DNA of 62,033 bases from Verrucomicrobiota bacterium. GTDB taxonomy: Bacteria > Verrucomicrobiota > Verrucomicrobiia > Limisphaerales > CAIMTB01. The position numbers were made by a program, and so were the translations under genes. The notes beneath the pieces were generated by a model, which saw only the letters and a program-made list of their open reading frames with translations, was not told the origin of the DNA and did not search any database. Positions 45,316 to 53,598 of the stretch are shown one piece after another (the stretch's first letter is position 1; each line of letters starts with the position of its first letter). The stretch spans positions 1 to 62,033 of the forward strand of contig CAUJJW010000246.1 of NCBI GenBank assembly GCA_963205105.1, written 5' to 3'.

Positions 45316-45769
45316 GAATTCATGAAAGGATCGCCGGATGCAGACCCTAAGGCATAACAATTCAGGTGGACCTCACGAGGAGACGCCAAGAATAACCGTT
45401 CGAGAAATCGGCTAGTAACTTAAAGGATTCGTGAACCAAAGAGTGTGGGCAAATGCGAAGTTCGCGATTCATCCTATTTCTGGCGCTACTTGTCGGCTTT
45501 GCGTCTTGGCGTGAATTGCAACAAATTGCATCTGAATCGTTCCGCTAAGACCATGCACAGAACCTCACTACAGCTTTTGAGCGCCGAAAGAAGGCTCCTC
45601 GATCGCACGAATACGCAAAGTGTCAAAGGGCATACACTCCCTGCTTGGAGTAAGGAACACTTTGAAAAGATTCTTCCATCAACATTCTCCGCAGACACAT
45701 CGCGGTGCCAGAAATCATAACGACATCCGTCTTTGGAACGGATGTCGTGTATTTACCCGGGTTCGAGAG
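45316..45769. other. AT-richer intergenic region
   Basis: 450 bp, clearly lower in GC than the rest of the window. It has a fragment of the MITE-like sequence (GCGTCTTGGCGTGAATTGC near 45502) and the terminator hairpin. No gene with a convincing start is seen. Confidence 0.6.
45721..45747 (-). terminator. Hairpin terminator of the ECF-led operon
   Basis: CGACATCCGT, 7-nt loop, ACGGATGTCG: a perfect 10-bp stem 22 bp past the stop of the 45770 gene. Read on the minus strand it is followed by TTATGATTTCT, a weak T-rich tail. Confidence 0.65.
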
Positions 45770-46927
45770 TCAACCACGTGGCACGTAGGCTCGAACTTGC
45801 AACACGGAGAATCCAGTCCCAAGCACACGGCTTACTCTCCAGATTGCCGTCCGATCGTCACCACTGATCAATTCCGCAGCATATTCAGCGGAGGGCGCAA
45901 ACTTGGGGACGATTCTTAGAGCGACCTTCCCGCTGGTTGGAAAGTTCCGCGTTTCGATATCAATGTCGACCGCCACTTGTGTTTCAATTCTGACATCGGA
46001 ATCGTCGTCAATCCGGGCCTTTGGATCCTCGGTCACGGACACCCCACCAACACGAATAATCCGGCTTGTGGGCGCATCGGCTGTAGGCCAAATCCGCACT
46101 GGGTTGCCAGGCCTATAGGTCTGGGTATCCGGAGTCTTAATGTATCTCTGTTGCGTTGATATGTTGCCCTCAAGTCGGATTCGCCCTTCAGGGCCGGCAT
46201 TAAGCGAACCTGTTCCAACAAGCTCATTGGCGACCAGCCTGATAGCACCGCCAGCAGCATCCCGACTGTTATTTCCACCGCCCCTTGCAACAATGCTCCC
46301 AGAAGACCCAATGGTAATCTTGCCTTCCGCAAGGATCAGAATCGCCCCACCTCCGCCACCCCCCGTATAGGAGAAGCCCGTGGACGCTCCCGAACCTCCC
46401 ATGAGCGGAATCAAATGGGGATTCCCGTATAGACTCCGATGCTGCCAATAGGGTCCTCCCGGCGGACCGAATCCACTGCTTTCTCCACCCGAGCCTACGA
46501 CATTGCCCCGAAATCCCCCAGGCCCACCTTCGGTTCCAAAAGGAGCCGCCCCGAAGGTACCTGTCTTTCCATCCAAATTCACTCTCCCGTTGATTGTGAC
46601 GTTGCTCTTGACGAGCCAGACCACGGGCGCCCGCGTGGAATGATTGACGAACGTCAAATCAACTCCTTCATTAATTGTAATCGAATCAAATTTGTAAACC
46701 ACTGCCCACTTTTCAGCGTCGTAGACACCCTTGCCTGCATTGGCAGCGTTGTTTTGATCCCATGCACCTACCACAGCATCTCCGAGATTGATGACTCGGT
46801 TTGCTGTCACTACCAGAACTCCATCCGAACCATCGCTCCCGGCGACGGAGACCTGTGCTTGGCTTGGCAGGTCTAAGAGCCCGAGAGTAAGAAGGCCCAG
46901 AAGTATTGAGTAAGAATTTGATTTCAT
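45770..46927 (-). CDS. Secreted glycine-rich repeat protein, unknown function
   Basis: 385 aa with a signal peptide (SYSILLGLLTLGLLDLPSQA). The centre is a Gly-rich segment (GGSGASTGFSYTGGGGGGAI) flanked by hydrophobic short strands (NVTINGRVNLDGK, ITIGSSGSIVARGGG, GGAIRLVANELVGTG), a pattern seen in surface beta-helical or adhesin-like proteins. The C-terminus (RIVPKFAPSAEYAAELISGD) is a separate small domain. It is the last gene of the 49004-45770 unit, 29 bp after the next gene, and is less GC-rich than neighbours. I do not recognise a family. Confidence 0.6.
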   Translation of the reverse strand: MKSNSYSILLGLLTLGLLDLPSQAQVSVAGSDGSDGVLVVTANRVINLGDAVVGAWDQNNAANAGKGVYDAEKWAVVYKFDSITINEGVDLTFVNHSTRAPVVWLVKSNVTINGRVNLDGKTGTFGAAPFGTEGGPGGFRGNVVGSGGESSGFGPPGGPYWQHRSLYGNPHLIPLMGGSGASTGFSYTGGGGGGAILILAEGKITIGSSGSIVARGGGNNSRDAAGGAIRLVANELVGTGSLNAGPEGRIRLEGNISTQQRYIKTPDTQTYRPGNPVRIWPTADAPTSRIIRVGGVSVTEDPKARIDDDSDVRIETQVAVDIDIETRNFPTSGKVALRIVPKFAPSAEYAAELISGDDRTAIWRVSRVLGTGFSVLQVRAYVPRG

Positions 46928-46956
46928 TGTGGTTTAGTCTCTTGATTAGGTTTAAT

Positions 46957-47655
46957 TTAGCGTTGATTCAAAACAGACACCTCGCGTGAGATCGATTCTG
47001 TGCCAGCAGGAGCGAAATCAATGCTGAACACGGAAACCTCGCGCGATATCGCTTCCGCAGGCGCCGGGGCCTGTTCCTGATTGAATATCGAGACCTCGCG
47101 GGAGATGGTTTCAATAAAGCTCAAATCACGACCAAATACCGTCGCATAGCGTTCCAACCATGTCACTGTATCGCCAGGCACGATCTTTAATGCATCTGAC
47201 GGATCAGCAGGATTGAGTTGACCCGCCTGCCGAAGCTCAAAGACATCGTCAATCCCATCTCCATCTCCATCCGCAGAGTCATAGATGGACACTGATTGAA
47301 CGCGCCAAAAGCGTCTTGGGCTGTCGGTTATATTCACGCTAACTTCCCATGCTCTCACCGCGCTGGCCCCAGTTCCCAATGTCATCCGAATCGGCTCAAA
47401 CATGACCAAGTCATCGCTCTGTTGAAGCGAGTAGTACCTTGCGGGGTCAAGGTCCAGCGACACATGAAGAATAAGTGCATCTTGCTTGGTACTATTTGTA
47501 ACTATAAGGGAAGCGAAGGCCTCAGATTCCTGCAGGCGCAGAATTTGTTGGGCACTCGATTCTTGTGAGATGGTCACCAGGTTTGCCACGAGTCCAACAC
47601 CCGCGAGCAGTTTCTTATTACGCGTGATGTCTTTTTTTATATTCTTGGTGCACAT
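46957..47655 (-). CDS. Secreted protein ending in three ISREVS repeats
   Basis: 232 aa. The N-terminus is basic with a short hydrophobic stretch (LLAGVGLVANLVTISQESSA), a likely signal peptide. A middle part resembles the 'W..V' beta-sandwich found in other exported proteins (YYSLQQSDDLVMFEPIRM, RRFWRVQSVSI). A calcium-binding-like DSADGDGDGIDDVFEL follows, as in thrombospondin-3 repeats. The last 50 residues carry three tandem units: ETISREVSIFNQE, EAISREVSVFSID and ESISREVSVLNQ. The ISREVS motif appears in PVC exported proteins as I recall it; its role is unknown, possibly sorting or anchoring. It is AT-richer than average for the window. Confidence 0.6.
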   Translation of the reverse strand: MCTKNIKKDITRNKKLLAGVGLVANLVTISQESSAQQILRLQESEAFASLIVTNSTKQDALILHVSLDLDPARYYSLQQSDDLVMFEPIRMTLGTGASAVRAWEVSVNITDSPRRFWRVQSVSIYDSADGDGDGIDDVFELRQAGQLNPADPSDALKIVPGDTVTWLERYATVFGRDLSFIETISREVSIFNQEQAPAPAEAISREVSVFSIDFAPAGTESISREVSVLNQR

Positions 47656-47736
47656 GTGCTTTGGGTGATTTTTATTCCGAATCCTTAGGAAATTCCCAAT
47701 TATTGATTATCCTCAGTGGACTTGTGTTTCATCTCA

Positions 47737-48378
47737 TCATCTCCCGCTCACAACCCGGAACCTGATCACGGGCGTCTGTCGTCCAGCTATTTGGATTACC
47801 TGTTGACCTGCATGAACCGCATTCACCGTGACAAGCTCACCCACTTTTCCGTAAGCACCGTTTACGAAGAGCAGCCCTTTCTTCGTTTGGATCTTTACTC
47901 CGGGGACCAGGGTGGTGGTCAGGTTTCCGTTGGCTTCGGCGTCGACCTGCATCCAGGACACCGCGCCGGCGGAGTACAGCAGTACCCCGTCCCCGCCTAC
48001 TGATTGAACCACCCCGGCCACACGAAACATTCCCGGTCGCACCCACGCCGGTGCGCCCTCGGCGCGCATTTCCATTTCCAACAGATCCATGCGTAGTGCC
48101 GGCTTGACCGGGGGGCGCTTGGTCCCGCTGGGCAGCGCTCGAAACACCGGCACTGCCGCCTGGCTGCTGCCGCAGCTTATGATCACCACGGCGGTCAGAA
48201 GAATCCGCGTGATCCATGCATGGAGGTGGCCGCACCATGGCCGTCGGCAGATCTTGGCGGGGATTCCGGGGGGCGAAACGCCCCCCTCTACGGCAGGCGG
48301 GACGCCCGCCGCTACGGAGCGGTGCTGCTGGCTGCCTTCCGCGACTGGCCGAGGATCGTTCGCTGTTCTCGGGTTCAT
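47737..48378 (-). CDS. Exported protein with a repeat-encoded N-terminal extension
   Basis: 213 aa from ATG 48378, which overlaps the sigma-factor stop as ATGA (48375-48378), so the start is well supported. Residues 21-40 (SVAAGVPPAVEGGVSPPGIP) come from a double-hairpin repeat. Only after it, at residues 55-75, is there a signal-like helix (WITRILLTAVVIISCGSSQA). A basic, Pro-rich linker and a beta-rich domain of about 130 residues follow (PGMFRVAGVVQSVGGDGVLL, LVPGVKIQTKKGLLFVNGAY). The domain resembles a small OB- or LysM-size fold but is not recognised. A signal helix starting 50 residues in is odd; the repeat may have displaced the original start. Cotranscribed with the ECF sigma gene. 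Confidence 0.65.
   Translation of the reverse strand: MNPRTANDPRPVAEGSQQHRSVAAGVPPAVEGGVSPPGIPAKICRRPWCGHLHAWITRILLTAVVIISCGSSQAAVPVFRALPSGTKRPPVKPALRMDLLEMEMRAEGAPAWVRPGMFRVAGVVQSVGGDGVLLYSAGAVSWMQVDAEANGNLTTTLVPGVKIQTKKGLLFVNGAYGKVGELVTVNAVHAGQQVIQIAGRQTPVIRFRVVSGR
48261..48317 (-). repeat. Double-hairpin interspersed repeat, copy 9, inside a coding sequence
   Basis: Core with the perfect stem GGGGGGCG-AAA-CGCCCCCC and second stem GGCGGG-ACG-CCCGCC. Relative to its host gene it is in the same orientation as the rhamnosidase copy, and it is read in the same frame (VAAGVPPAVEGGV). Confidence 0.88.
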
Positions 48379-49004
48379 GACAGTTTGTGTTGAAGGCGTT
48401 TCACTTCGGCGCGGATGAGCTGAAGGATTCTGTGTCGCGCCAGGTAGACGCTTCCGATGTTCACACCAAGTGACTTGGCCACGCGCAGCACCGGCATTTC
48501 CCGGACCACGTAGAAGTCGAAGATCTGGAATTGAGCCGGACTCACCATTTGCCGCACCCGCGCCATCGCCTCGTCGTAGAGACTCTTCTTCCACTGCTCT
48601 TCCCAGAGCGCGTCGACATCGACCGTGGCCGGGTCAGGACGCCGTTCTTCCGTCGAGGTCCCCCCGGTTTCGTCCCAGCCCAGGTGGTGCTCTGGCTTTC
48701 GCGCAGGGCGGTCCCTCAGGACATCACCGATGCGCCAGCGGGCGATTTTCAGCAGCCAGGACCGAAAGGAACCTCCCTCCGGGTCCGCCTGGAAGTCGGG
48801 CAGCTTGGCCAGCATTGAGGTCATGGTGTCCTGAACCGCGTCCTCGGCTTCGTCATGAGTCAGGCCCATCCGCCGTGCCACCCCATACACCAGTCGCCGG
48901 TAGAGTCCGTAGAACTCCGTCCAGGTCTGTTCGTCACAGGTTGGCGAAGCGATCTTCCGGACGAGGGACCAGTTGGTGGCCAGGCTGTCATTGTCGTTCC
49001 CCAT
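48375..49004 (-). CDS. ECF-type RNA polymerase sigma factor
   Basis: 209 aa from ATG 49004 (MGNDNDSLATNWSLVRKIAS). Region 2 is WTEFYGLYRRLVYGVARRMG then DEAEDAVQDTMTSMLAKL, with the FRSWLLKIARWRIGDVLRD core-binding and -10 recognition helices. Region 4 (VSPAQFQIFDFYVVREMPVL, RVAKSLGVNIGSVYLARHRI) contacts the -35. There is no adjacent anti-sigma factor. It leads a minus-strand unit of three exported proteins, with the Ser/Thr kinase further downstream. ECF factors controlled by a kinase are known in PVC bacteria, but a functional link here is inference. Confidence 0.9.
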   Translation of the reverse strand: MGNDNDSLATNWSLVRKIASPTCDEQTWTEFYGLYRRLVYGVARRMGLTHDEAEDAVQDTMTSMLAKLPDFQADPEGGSFRSWLLKIARWRIGDVLRDRPARKPEHHLGWDETGGTSTEERRPDPATVDVDALWEEQWKKSLYDEAMARVRQMVSPAQFQIFDFYVVREMPVLRVAKSLGVNIGSVYLARHRILQLIRAEVKRLQHKLS

Positions 49005-49539
49005 GACTTGATTCGTGTACGGGGGTAACCCGCGCATCGGTCGGGTTTTCTTTCAGGATTTTTTAAATTTCTTGAGCCGTTGCCTTCGCGGACGGTGACT
49101 TATGGGCGCGGCATATTGCGGATTTGAGGGACTTCCGCATCGAACCGAAGGACTACGACCCGCTTTCCGAGTGGGATGGAAAACCAGGAAGGTTGGGGGA
49201 CGACGCTATCCGGCAGTCAGGAGAGCTACGAAGTCGTCCCCGGCCCCTATTGGGGCAAAGTCGCTAACCGAGCCGGAACGATCCAGTTGTCATGGGTGGA
49301 GTTCACGCCAACACGCGAAGACGCCAAGAAATGCGATGAATGCGTTGAGCCGGGAGCCCTCCGTGAACCCATACCTTTTGGTTCGCGAGTCTTTCGGTGC
49401 GTTGGTCTCTTTTTTGGCCGGTCCTTCTTTGCGTCTCTGCGTCTTCGCGTGAGATACAACTGATTCGATCCGGCTGAGCGGAAGGCAGGCCATCTTGAGG
49501 GTTGTAACGGCATCGCCTCCGCGATGGTCCGTACGGGAG
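49005..49539. other. Intergenic region with a MITE-like element
   Basis: 535 bp between the sigma gene and the response regulator. A frame at 49085-49267 gives DLRDFRIEPKDYDPLSEWDG, perhaps the relic of a lost gene. From 49269 the MITE-like copy B fills the rest. No intact gene is supported. Confidence 0.6.
49269..49478. repeat. MITE-like element, copy B
   Basis: About 210 bp, alignable with 30133-30340. Ends are AGCCGGAACGATCCAGTTGT and, complemented, AGCCGGATCGAATCAGTTGT: near-perfect 20-bp terminal inverted repeats. Inner repeats: ACGCGAAGACGCCAAGA against TCTCTGCGTCTTCGCGT. Confidence 0.8.
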
Positions 49540-50202
49540 CTACCGATTCAACCAACCCCGGCGAACCGCTTCCGCCACCGCCTGGGCCCGGGTCGCGGCG
49601 TTCAGCTTGTTCAAGATGCTGCGAAACTGCGCGCGTACGGTGAACCGGCTCTTGCCCAGGCTCTCAGCAATCTGCGCCTCGGTTTCGCCTCGGGCACAGC
49701 GCTCCAGCACCTGCATCTCCGCCGGCGTCAGGACCGTCGGAGTCTCCACCGCCGGAGCGAGACGGGCGAACTCCGCCAATACCTTCCGGGCAATCGAACG
49801 GCTCATGGGCGACCCTCCCCGGATCGCGTCCTCGGCGTGTTCCAGCACTTCAGGCCAGCTCGCCGATTTCAGCAGGTACCCCACAGCTCCGTCTCTCAGC
49901 GACCGGAACACCGCGTCATCACTGTCGGCCACCGTCAGCATGACGATCCTCAGGTCCGGCACTCGTTCCCTCAGATCACGGACGATGTCCGGACCCTGCA
50001 GTGTCCCCGGGAAGAGCACATCCAGGAGCACCAACTCCGGACGAACGGCGGCAATGCCTTCCAGCGCTTCCCTGGGTCGTGCCCAATCGGCAACGCACGT
50101 CCAACCAGGTGTCGCCCCGAACGCCGCCGCCAACTCCCGACGGTACTCATGGGCGTCGTCGACCAGCGCGACCGTCCAAGGTTGGGGTGGCAGGGCGGGC
50201 AT
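49540..50202 (-). CDS. NarL/FixJ-family response regulator
   Basis: 220 aa. The receiver domain has the acidic pair in VALVDDAHEYRR, the phospho-acceptor Asp in LVLLDVLFPG, then IVMLTVADSDD and a conserved Lys in YLLKSASWP. The LuxR-type helix-turn-helix follows (LTPAEMQVLERCARGETEAQ, IAESLGKSRFTVRAQFRSIL). It is encoded 30 bp after the histidine kinase gene on the same strand; the two form a two-component pair. The likely targets are the permease in the same unit and the divergent dehydratase/aldolase genes. Confidence 0.93.
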   Translation of the reverse strand: MPALPPQPWTVALVDDAHEYRRELAAAFGATPGWTCVADWARPREALEGIAAVRPELVLLDVLFPGTLQGPDIVRDLRERVPDLRIVMLTVADSDDAVFRSLRDGAVGYLLKSASWPEVLEHAEDAIRGGSPMSRSIARKVLAEFARLAPAVETPTVLTPAEMQVLERCARGETEAQIAESLGKSRFTVRAQFRSILNKLNAATRAQAVAEAVRRGWLNR

Positions 50203-50232
50203 GAACGGAGTGTCTGTAATTCAGTAACCTAA

Positions 50233-53200
50233 TCAAACGGGATTCTTAGGCTTGGCGACATCCCCGGAGCCGACCGCGATGCGTATCCGGGTTCCCTGTC
50301 CCGGGACGGAGGCCACGTCGCACCGACCCCCGACCTCCGAGAGGCGTTCTCTCATGTGGCCCAGGCCGCGATCCTGAGGAGCCTGGCTCGCGTCAAACCC
50401 CTGCCCGTCATCCTCGATCTCCACGACGAGGGTTGCTTCCTGGACCGCGAAGCGAAGACGCACCTCCGTGGCGTGGGCATGACGCACCACGTTGCGAAGA
50501 GCTTCCTTCACCACGGCAACCACATGGCGGCGAGCTTCGGTACTCAACGATGCCTGCATGCCCGACGCTTCAGAACACTCCAGCGAGGTGCGCAGGCCGG
50601 CTCGTGCCAGGTAGTCCTGGGCGAAATTCCCCAGGAAATCGGTCAGCGCTTCCACCGACTCATGGCCGGGTTCGACCGCCCAGATCAGCGAGTTCAGGTG
50701 CCGGATCACGTCCCGCACCTTGTGTTGGGCGTCGGCGGAAGTCCGAGCCGTCGCCTCGCTGGTCCCACTGAGTTGCAGAGCGAGGGTGGACAACTGGGCG
50801 CCCAGGTCGTCGTGCATGTCGCGGGCGATGCGTTTGCGTTCCCGGTCCAGGGCCACCCGTTGTTCCAGCAGCATCACCTTCCGCTGCCAGGACAACCGCC
50901 ACAGGGTGAACCCGCCGGCAACGGCGACGCCAACGAGAGCGATGGTCAGTGGAAAGAGAGCGGTCTGGTGGAAGGCGGGCTCCAGGCGGAACGCCCATTC
51001 CGCCGGCGCTTCGCTCCAGGTGCCCTGGTGATTCGCAGCGCGAACCTGGAACCGGTAATTCCCGGGTTTCAGGTTGGTGTAATAGGCCATGCGCTCAGCG
51101 CCACCGGGGCGCCACTCCGTCTCCAAACCTTCGAGACGGTATTCGAACCGCAGGCGTTCGGGAGCGGTCAGGGAGGTGGACGTGTAGCGAATGCGCAGGT
51201 CTCGGGCGCGGCCGGGGCCGAGGCCTGAAGGAATTCGTGACGAGCCGTCATGGAGCACCGTGGTCTCGGGATGCTCAAGGCCAGGCTCGCCGTCATCCCA
51301 AACGGATCGGCCATCGGCGATCGCGTGTTCGATCAGCACTCTTGGAGATGGGAGGACGAGCGTTGGGTTGGAGGGATCGATGACTGCAAGCCCCCCGGCG
51401 GTAGGGAAGTACAACCTTCCGTCTTGGGCCTTGCACCCGGTGTGTTGGCTGTCCCCTGCTGTGCTGGCGTTAGGCATGCCGTCCGTTTGGCTGAAAGAAG
51501 CCCAAGCCGGCCTGCGGGACGGGTCTTGTGCCGTTCCATTGAGTTCAGCCTTGAGCACCCGGTGGATGCCTTCCTTGCTGCTCAACCATAAGTAACCGAA
51601 GTCGTCCTCAAGGATCTGATGAACTGCTCCGCCAAAGGGTGGCTGGATAGCAGGAGGCGCTTGCAGTCCCGAGGCATCCAATCGGGCCAAACCAACGTCT
51701 GTCCCGATCCAAAGCACTCCATTCGAGTCCTCGTGCAGCGATCTGACAAAGTCGCTCGGCAAACCATCCTGACGGGACCACTTCTCAAAGCGTTCGTTGG
51801 TGCTGGCATGGATCGCACGACGAAGCCTGGCGAGACCGCCTCCCATCGTGCCGACCCACAGATCCCCCGCTCGACTCAGCAGCAGAACGCGGACGGTCTT
51901 GGGATCCACGCCCTGGTCCCAACCGAAGTGGGTTGGGTTTAGGGAGGAGTCATAGCGTGTGAGGCTGCGAGCACTTCCAACCCAGGCCAGCCTCCCTTCG
52001 CATCCGGCGAGAGCCCGGACCTGTCCGAAGTCTTCATTCAACCTGGATGCCACGGCAGCCCCTGCTGCCCATGCGTCACCCGTGACGGCCCCCAATGCCA
52101 CAATCCCGCGACCAGCGAAACTGGACCACAGCCGCCCCGATGCGGCTTCATGCAGTAGGGAATAGGTCTTGGAGCCGAAGGAGATGGGAACCAGCAACCT
52201 CGTAATTCGCATTCCATGTCTTCCCATTTCCACCACCCCATCTGCCGTGCCGCACCAAATCCGATTTTCGGGGCCCTCGGACACCGACACGATCGTCTCA
52301 AGGCCGAGCGGCTGCCGGATTCGAATACCTGCTACCCGACGCGGAACCAGTCGATGAAGGCCATCTCCCTGGGTTCCACACCAAATGTTGCCTTCCGTAT
52401 CGACGCAAAGACTCTGGACCCTCTCGATTGGCAATGCGTCTTCCCGAACCCCAGCAATCAAACCCTCATCATCGCGTCGATACACCCTGCCTTCAGAACC
52501 CAGCGTCGCCCAGGGGCGCCCCAGTTCATCTAATTCCAAGCGATCCGCCCGAATGCTATCACCTGCGAAGTCTCCGTTGGGATGTTCGATGTGGGTCATC
52601 TTGCCTCCGAAGTATTTTCGAATGGCACCCGCCGATCCGACCCAGATCGTGCCATCTGACCCTTCGCGAAGGCTGCTCACCCGCGATGTTCCATGCTGGC
52701 CTGACCAGACCACTTCCAGAGAGTCTGTTTGACGTTCCCAGCGAAGGAGCCCTTCCGGTCCTCCCGCCCACACGAATCCATCGCGGCTCTCCAGAACCGT
52801 GTTCACGCCATAGGTCGAGAATAATTCGGGAAGGCCTTCGGAGGACAATCGGCCTTCTCGCAACTGCCTCACCCCTGTGTCCGTCGCTACCCAAACACGA
52901 CCCGAAGCTGGCAAGGAAAGATCTCGAATCCGCGTACTATCCCCGTCGGTCACGTGGCACACCTTCTCCCACTTCCCCCGATCGAACCGCGCAATCCCCT
53001 GCTGGGCCCCCACCCAGAGCCGCCCTTCCCGATCCGTTCTCAGCACGCGGATGTCGTCACGGATCTCCTGCAACACCGGCGTGTTGCGCTGATTAAAAAC
53101 CACGAAGCGATTGCCGTCGAAGCGGGCCAATCCGCTCGGCGTTCCCACCCACAGGTACCCATCCGGCGTCTGGCACAGGGCCTTGATCTCGTTCTCAGGC

Positions 53201-53529
53201 AGGCCTTGTTCCACCCGCCAGGTCTGCACCTGCCACGATGGCTGAAGCGGAGGCGGCCCATCCAGGGCTCCTTGCGGCATCTTGTCAGGGTGCACCCACC
53301 GGGCTCCGGGCACCCGGGCTCCCAACACCACTTCCAACGGTTCTTTCGGGTCCGGCGCCTCCGGCTGCAATCGGCCGTCATCCGTGACCGTGAACCGCGC
53401 CACCGGATAGTCCGTGAGTTCGCCGGCACACAGGAACGTCGGCGCGATCCATATGACAAGCACCCAGCTCAGGAAGCGTCTGAGACCACCACGGGTTCGC
53501 AGGGTGATGTCGCTGGTTCGCTCACTCAT
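50233..53529 (-). CDS. Large propeller-sensor histidine kinase
   Basis: 1098 aa. An N-terminal signal anchor (FLSWVLVIWIAPTFLCAGE) is followed by an extracytoplasmic double beta-propeller (Reg_prop blades such as PDGYLWVGTPSGLARFDGNR, REGRLWVGAQQGIARFD, DLWVGTMGGGLARLR) and a Y_Y_Y domain (LRFEYRLEGLETEWRPGG). A transmembrane helix (FPLTIALVGVAVAGGFTLW) leads to a HisKA_3 dimerisation domain with phospho-acceptor RIARDMHDDLGAQLST and an ATPase (KEALRNVVRHAHATEV, EDDGQGFDAS). This is the hybrid-type periplasmic glycan sensor layout but without a fused receiver; the separate regulator is downstream. The signal is probably a sugar or sugar-acid breakdown product. Confidence 0.92.
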   Translation of the reverse strand: MSERTSDITLRTRGGLRRFLSWVLVIWIAPTFLCAGELTDYPVARFTVTDDGRLQPEAPDPKEPLEVVLGARVPGARWVHPDKMPQGALDGPPPLQPSWQVQTWRVEQGLPENEIKALCQTPDGYLWVGTPSGLARFDGNRFVVFNQRNTPVLQEIRDDIRVLRTDREGRLWVGAQQGIARFDRGKWEKVCHVTDGDSTRIRDLSLPASGRVWVATDTGVRQLREGRLSSEGLPELFSTYGVNTVLESRDGFVWAGGPEGLLRWERQTDSLEVVWSGQHGTSRVSSLREGSDGTIWVGSAGAIRKYFGGKMTHIEHPNGDFAGDSIRADRLELDELGRPWATLGSEGRVYRRDDEGLIAGVREDALPIERVQSLCVDTEGNIWCGTQGDGLHRLVPRRVAGIRIRQPLGLETIVSVSEGPENRIWCGTADGVVEMGRHGMRITRLLVPISFGSKTYSLLHEAASGRLWSSFAGRGIVALGAVTGDAWAAGAAVASRLNEDFGQVRALAGCEGRLAWVGSARSLTRYDSSLNPTHFGWDQGVDPKTVRVLLLSRAGDLWVGTMGGGLARLRRAIHASTNERFEKWSRQDGLPSDFVRSLHEDSNGVLWIGTDVGLARLDASGLQAPPAIQPPFGGAVHQILEDDFGYLWLSSKEGIHRVLKAELNGTAQDPSRRPAWASFSQTDGMPNASTAGDSQHTGCKAQDGRLYFPTAGGLAVIDPSNPTLVLPSPRVLIEHAIADGRSVWDDGEPGLEHPETTVLHDGSSRIPSGLGPGRARDLRIRYTSTSLTAPERLRFEYRLEGLETEWRPGGAERMAYYTNLKPGNYRFQVRAANHQGTWSEAPAEWAFRLEPAFHQTALFPLTIALVGVAVAGGFTLWRLSWQRKVMLLEQRVALDRERKRIARDMHDDLGAQLSTLALQLSGTSEATARTSADAQHKVRDVIRHLNSLIWAVEPGHESVEALTDFLGNFAQDYLARAGLRTSLECSEASGMQASLSTEARRHVVAVVKEALRNVVRHAHATEVRLRFAVQEATLVVEIEDDGQGFDASQAPQDRGLGHMRERLSEVGGRCDVASVPGQGTRIRIAVGSGDVAKPKNPV

Positions 53530-53598
53530 GGTGAAAAGTAGCGATGCTCACGCCACCCTTCGTGGCCTCGACACCAACCGCAAGCGCGGATTTCGCCT

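Noticed and set aside
45770..45800. tRNA-like CCCGGGTTCGAGAGTC sequence near the terminator
   Set aside because: No matching acceptor or anticodon arms; it is the 3' end of the secreted protein gene.
49085..49267. Frame DLRDFRIEPKDYDPLSEWDG upstream of the sigma gene
   Set aside because: Protein-like for about 40 residues but no start site or recognised family; left as a possible relic only.
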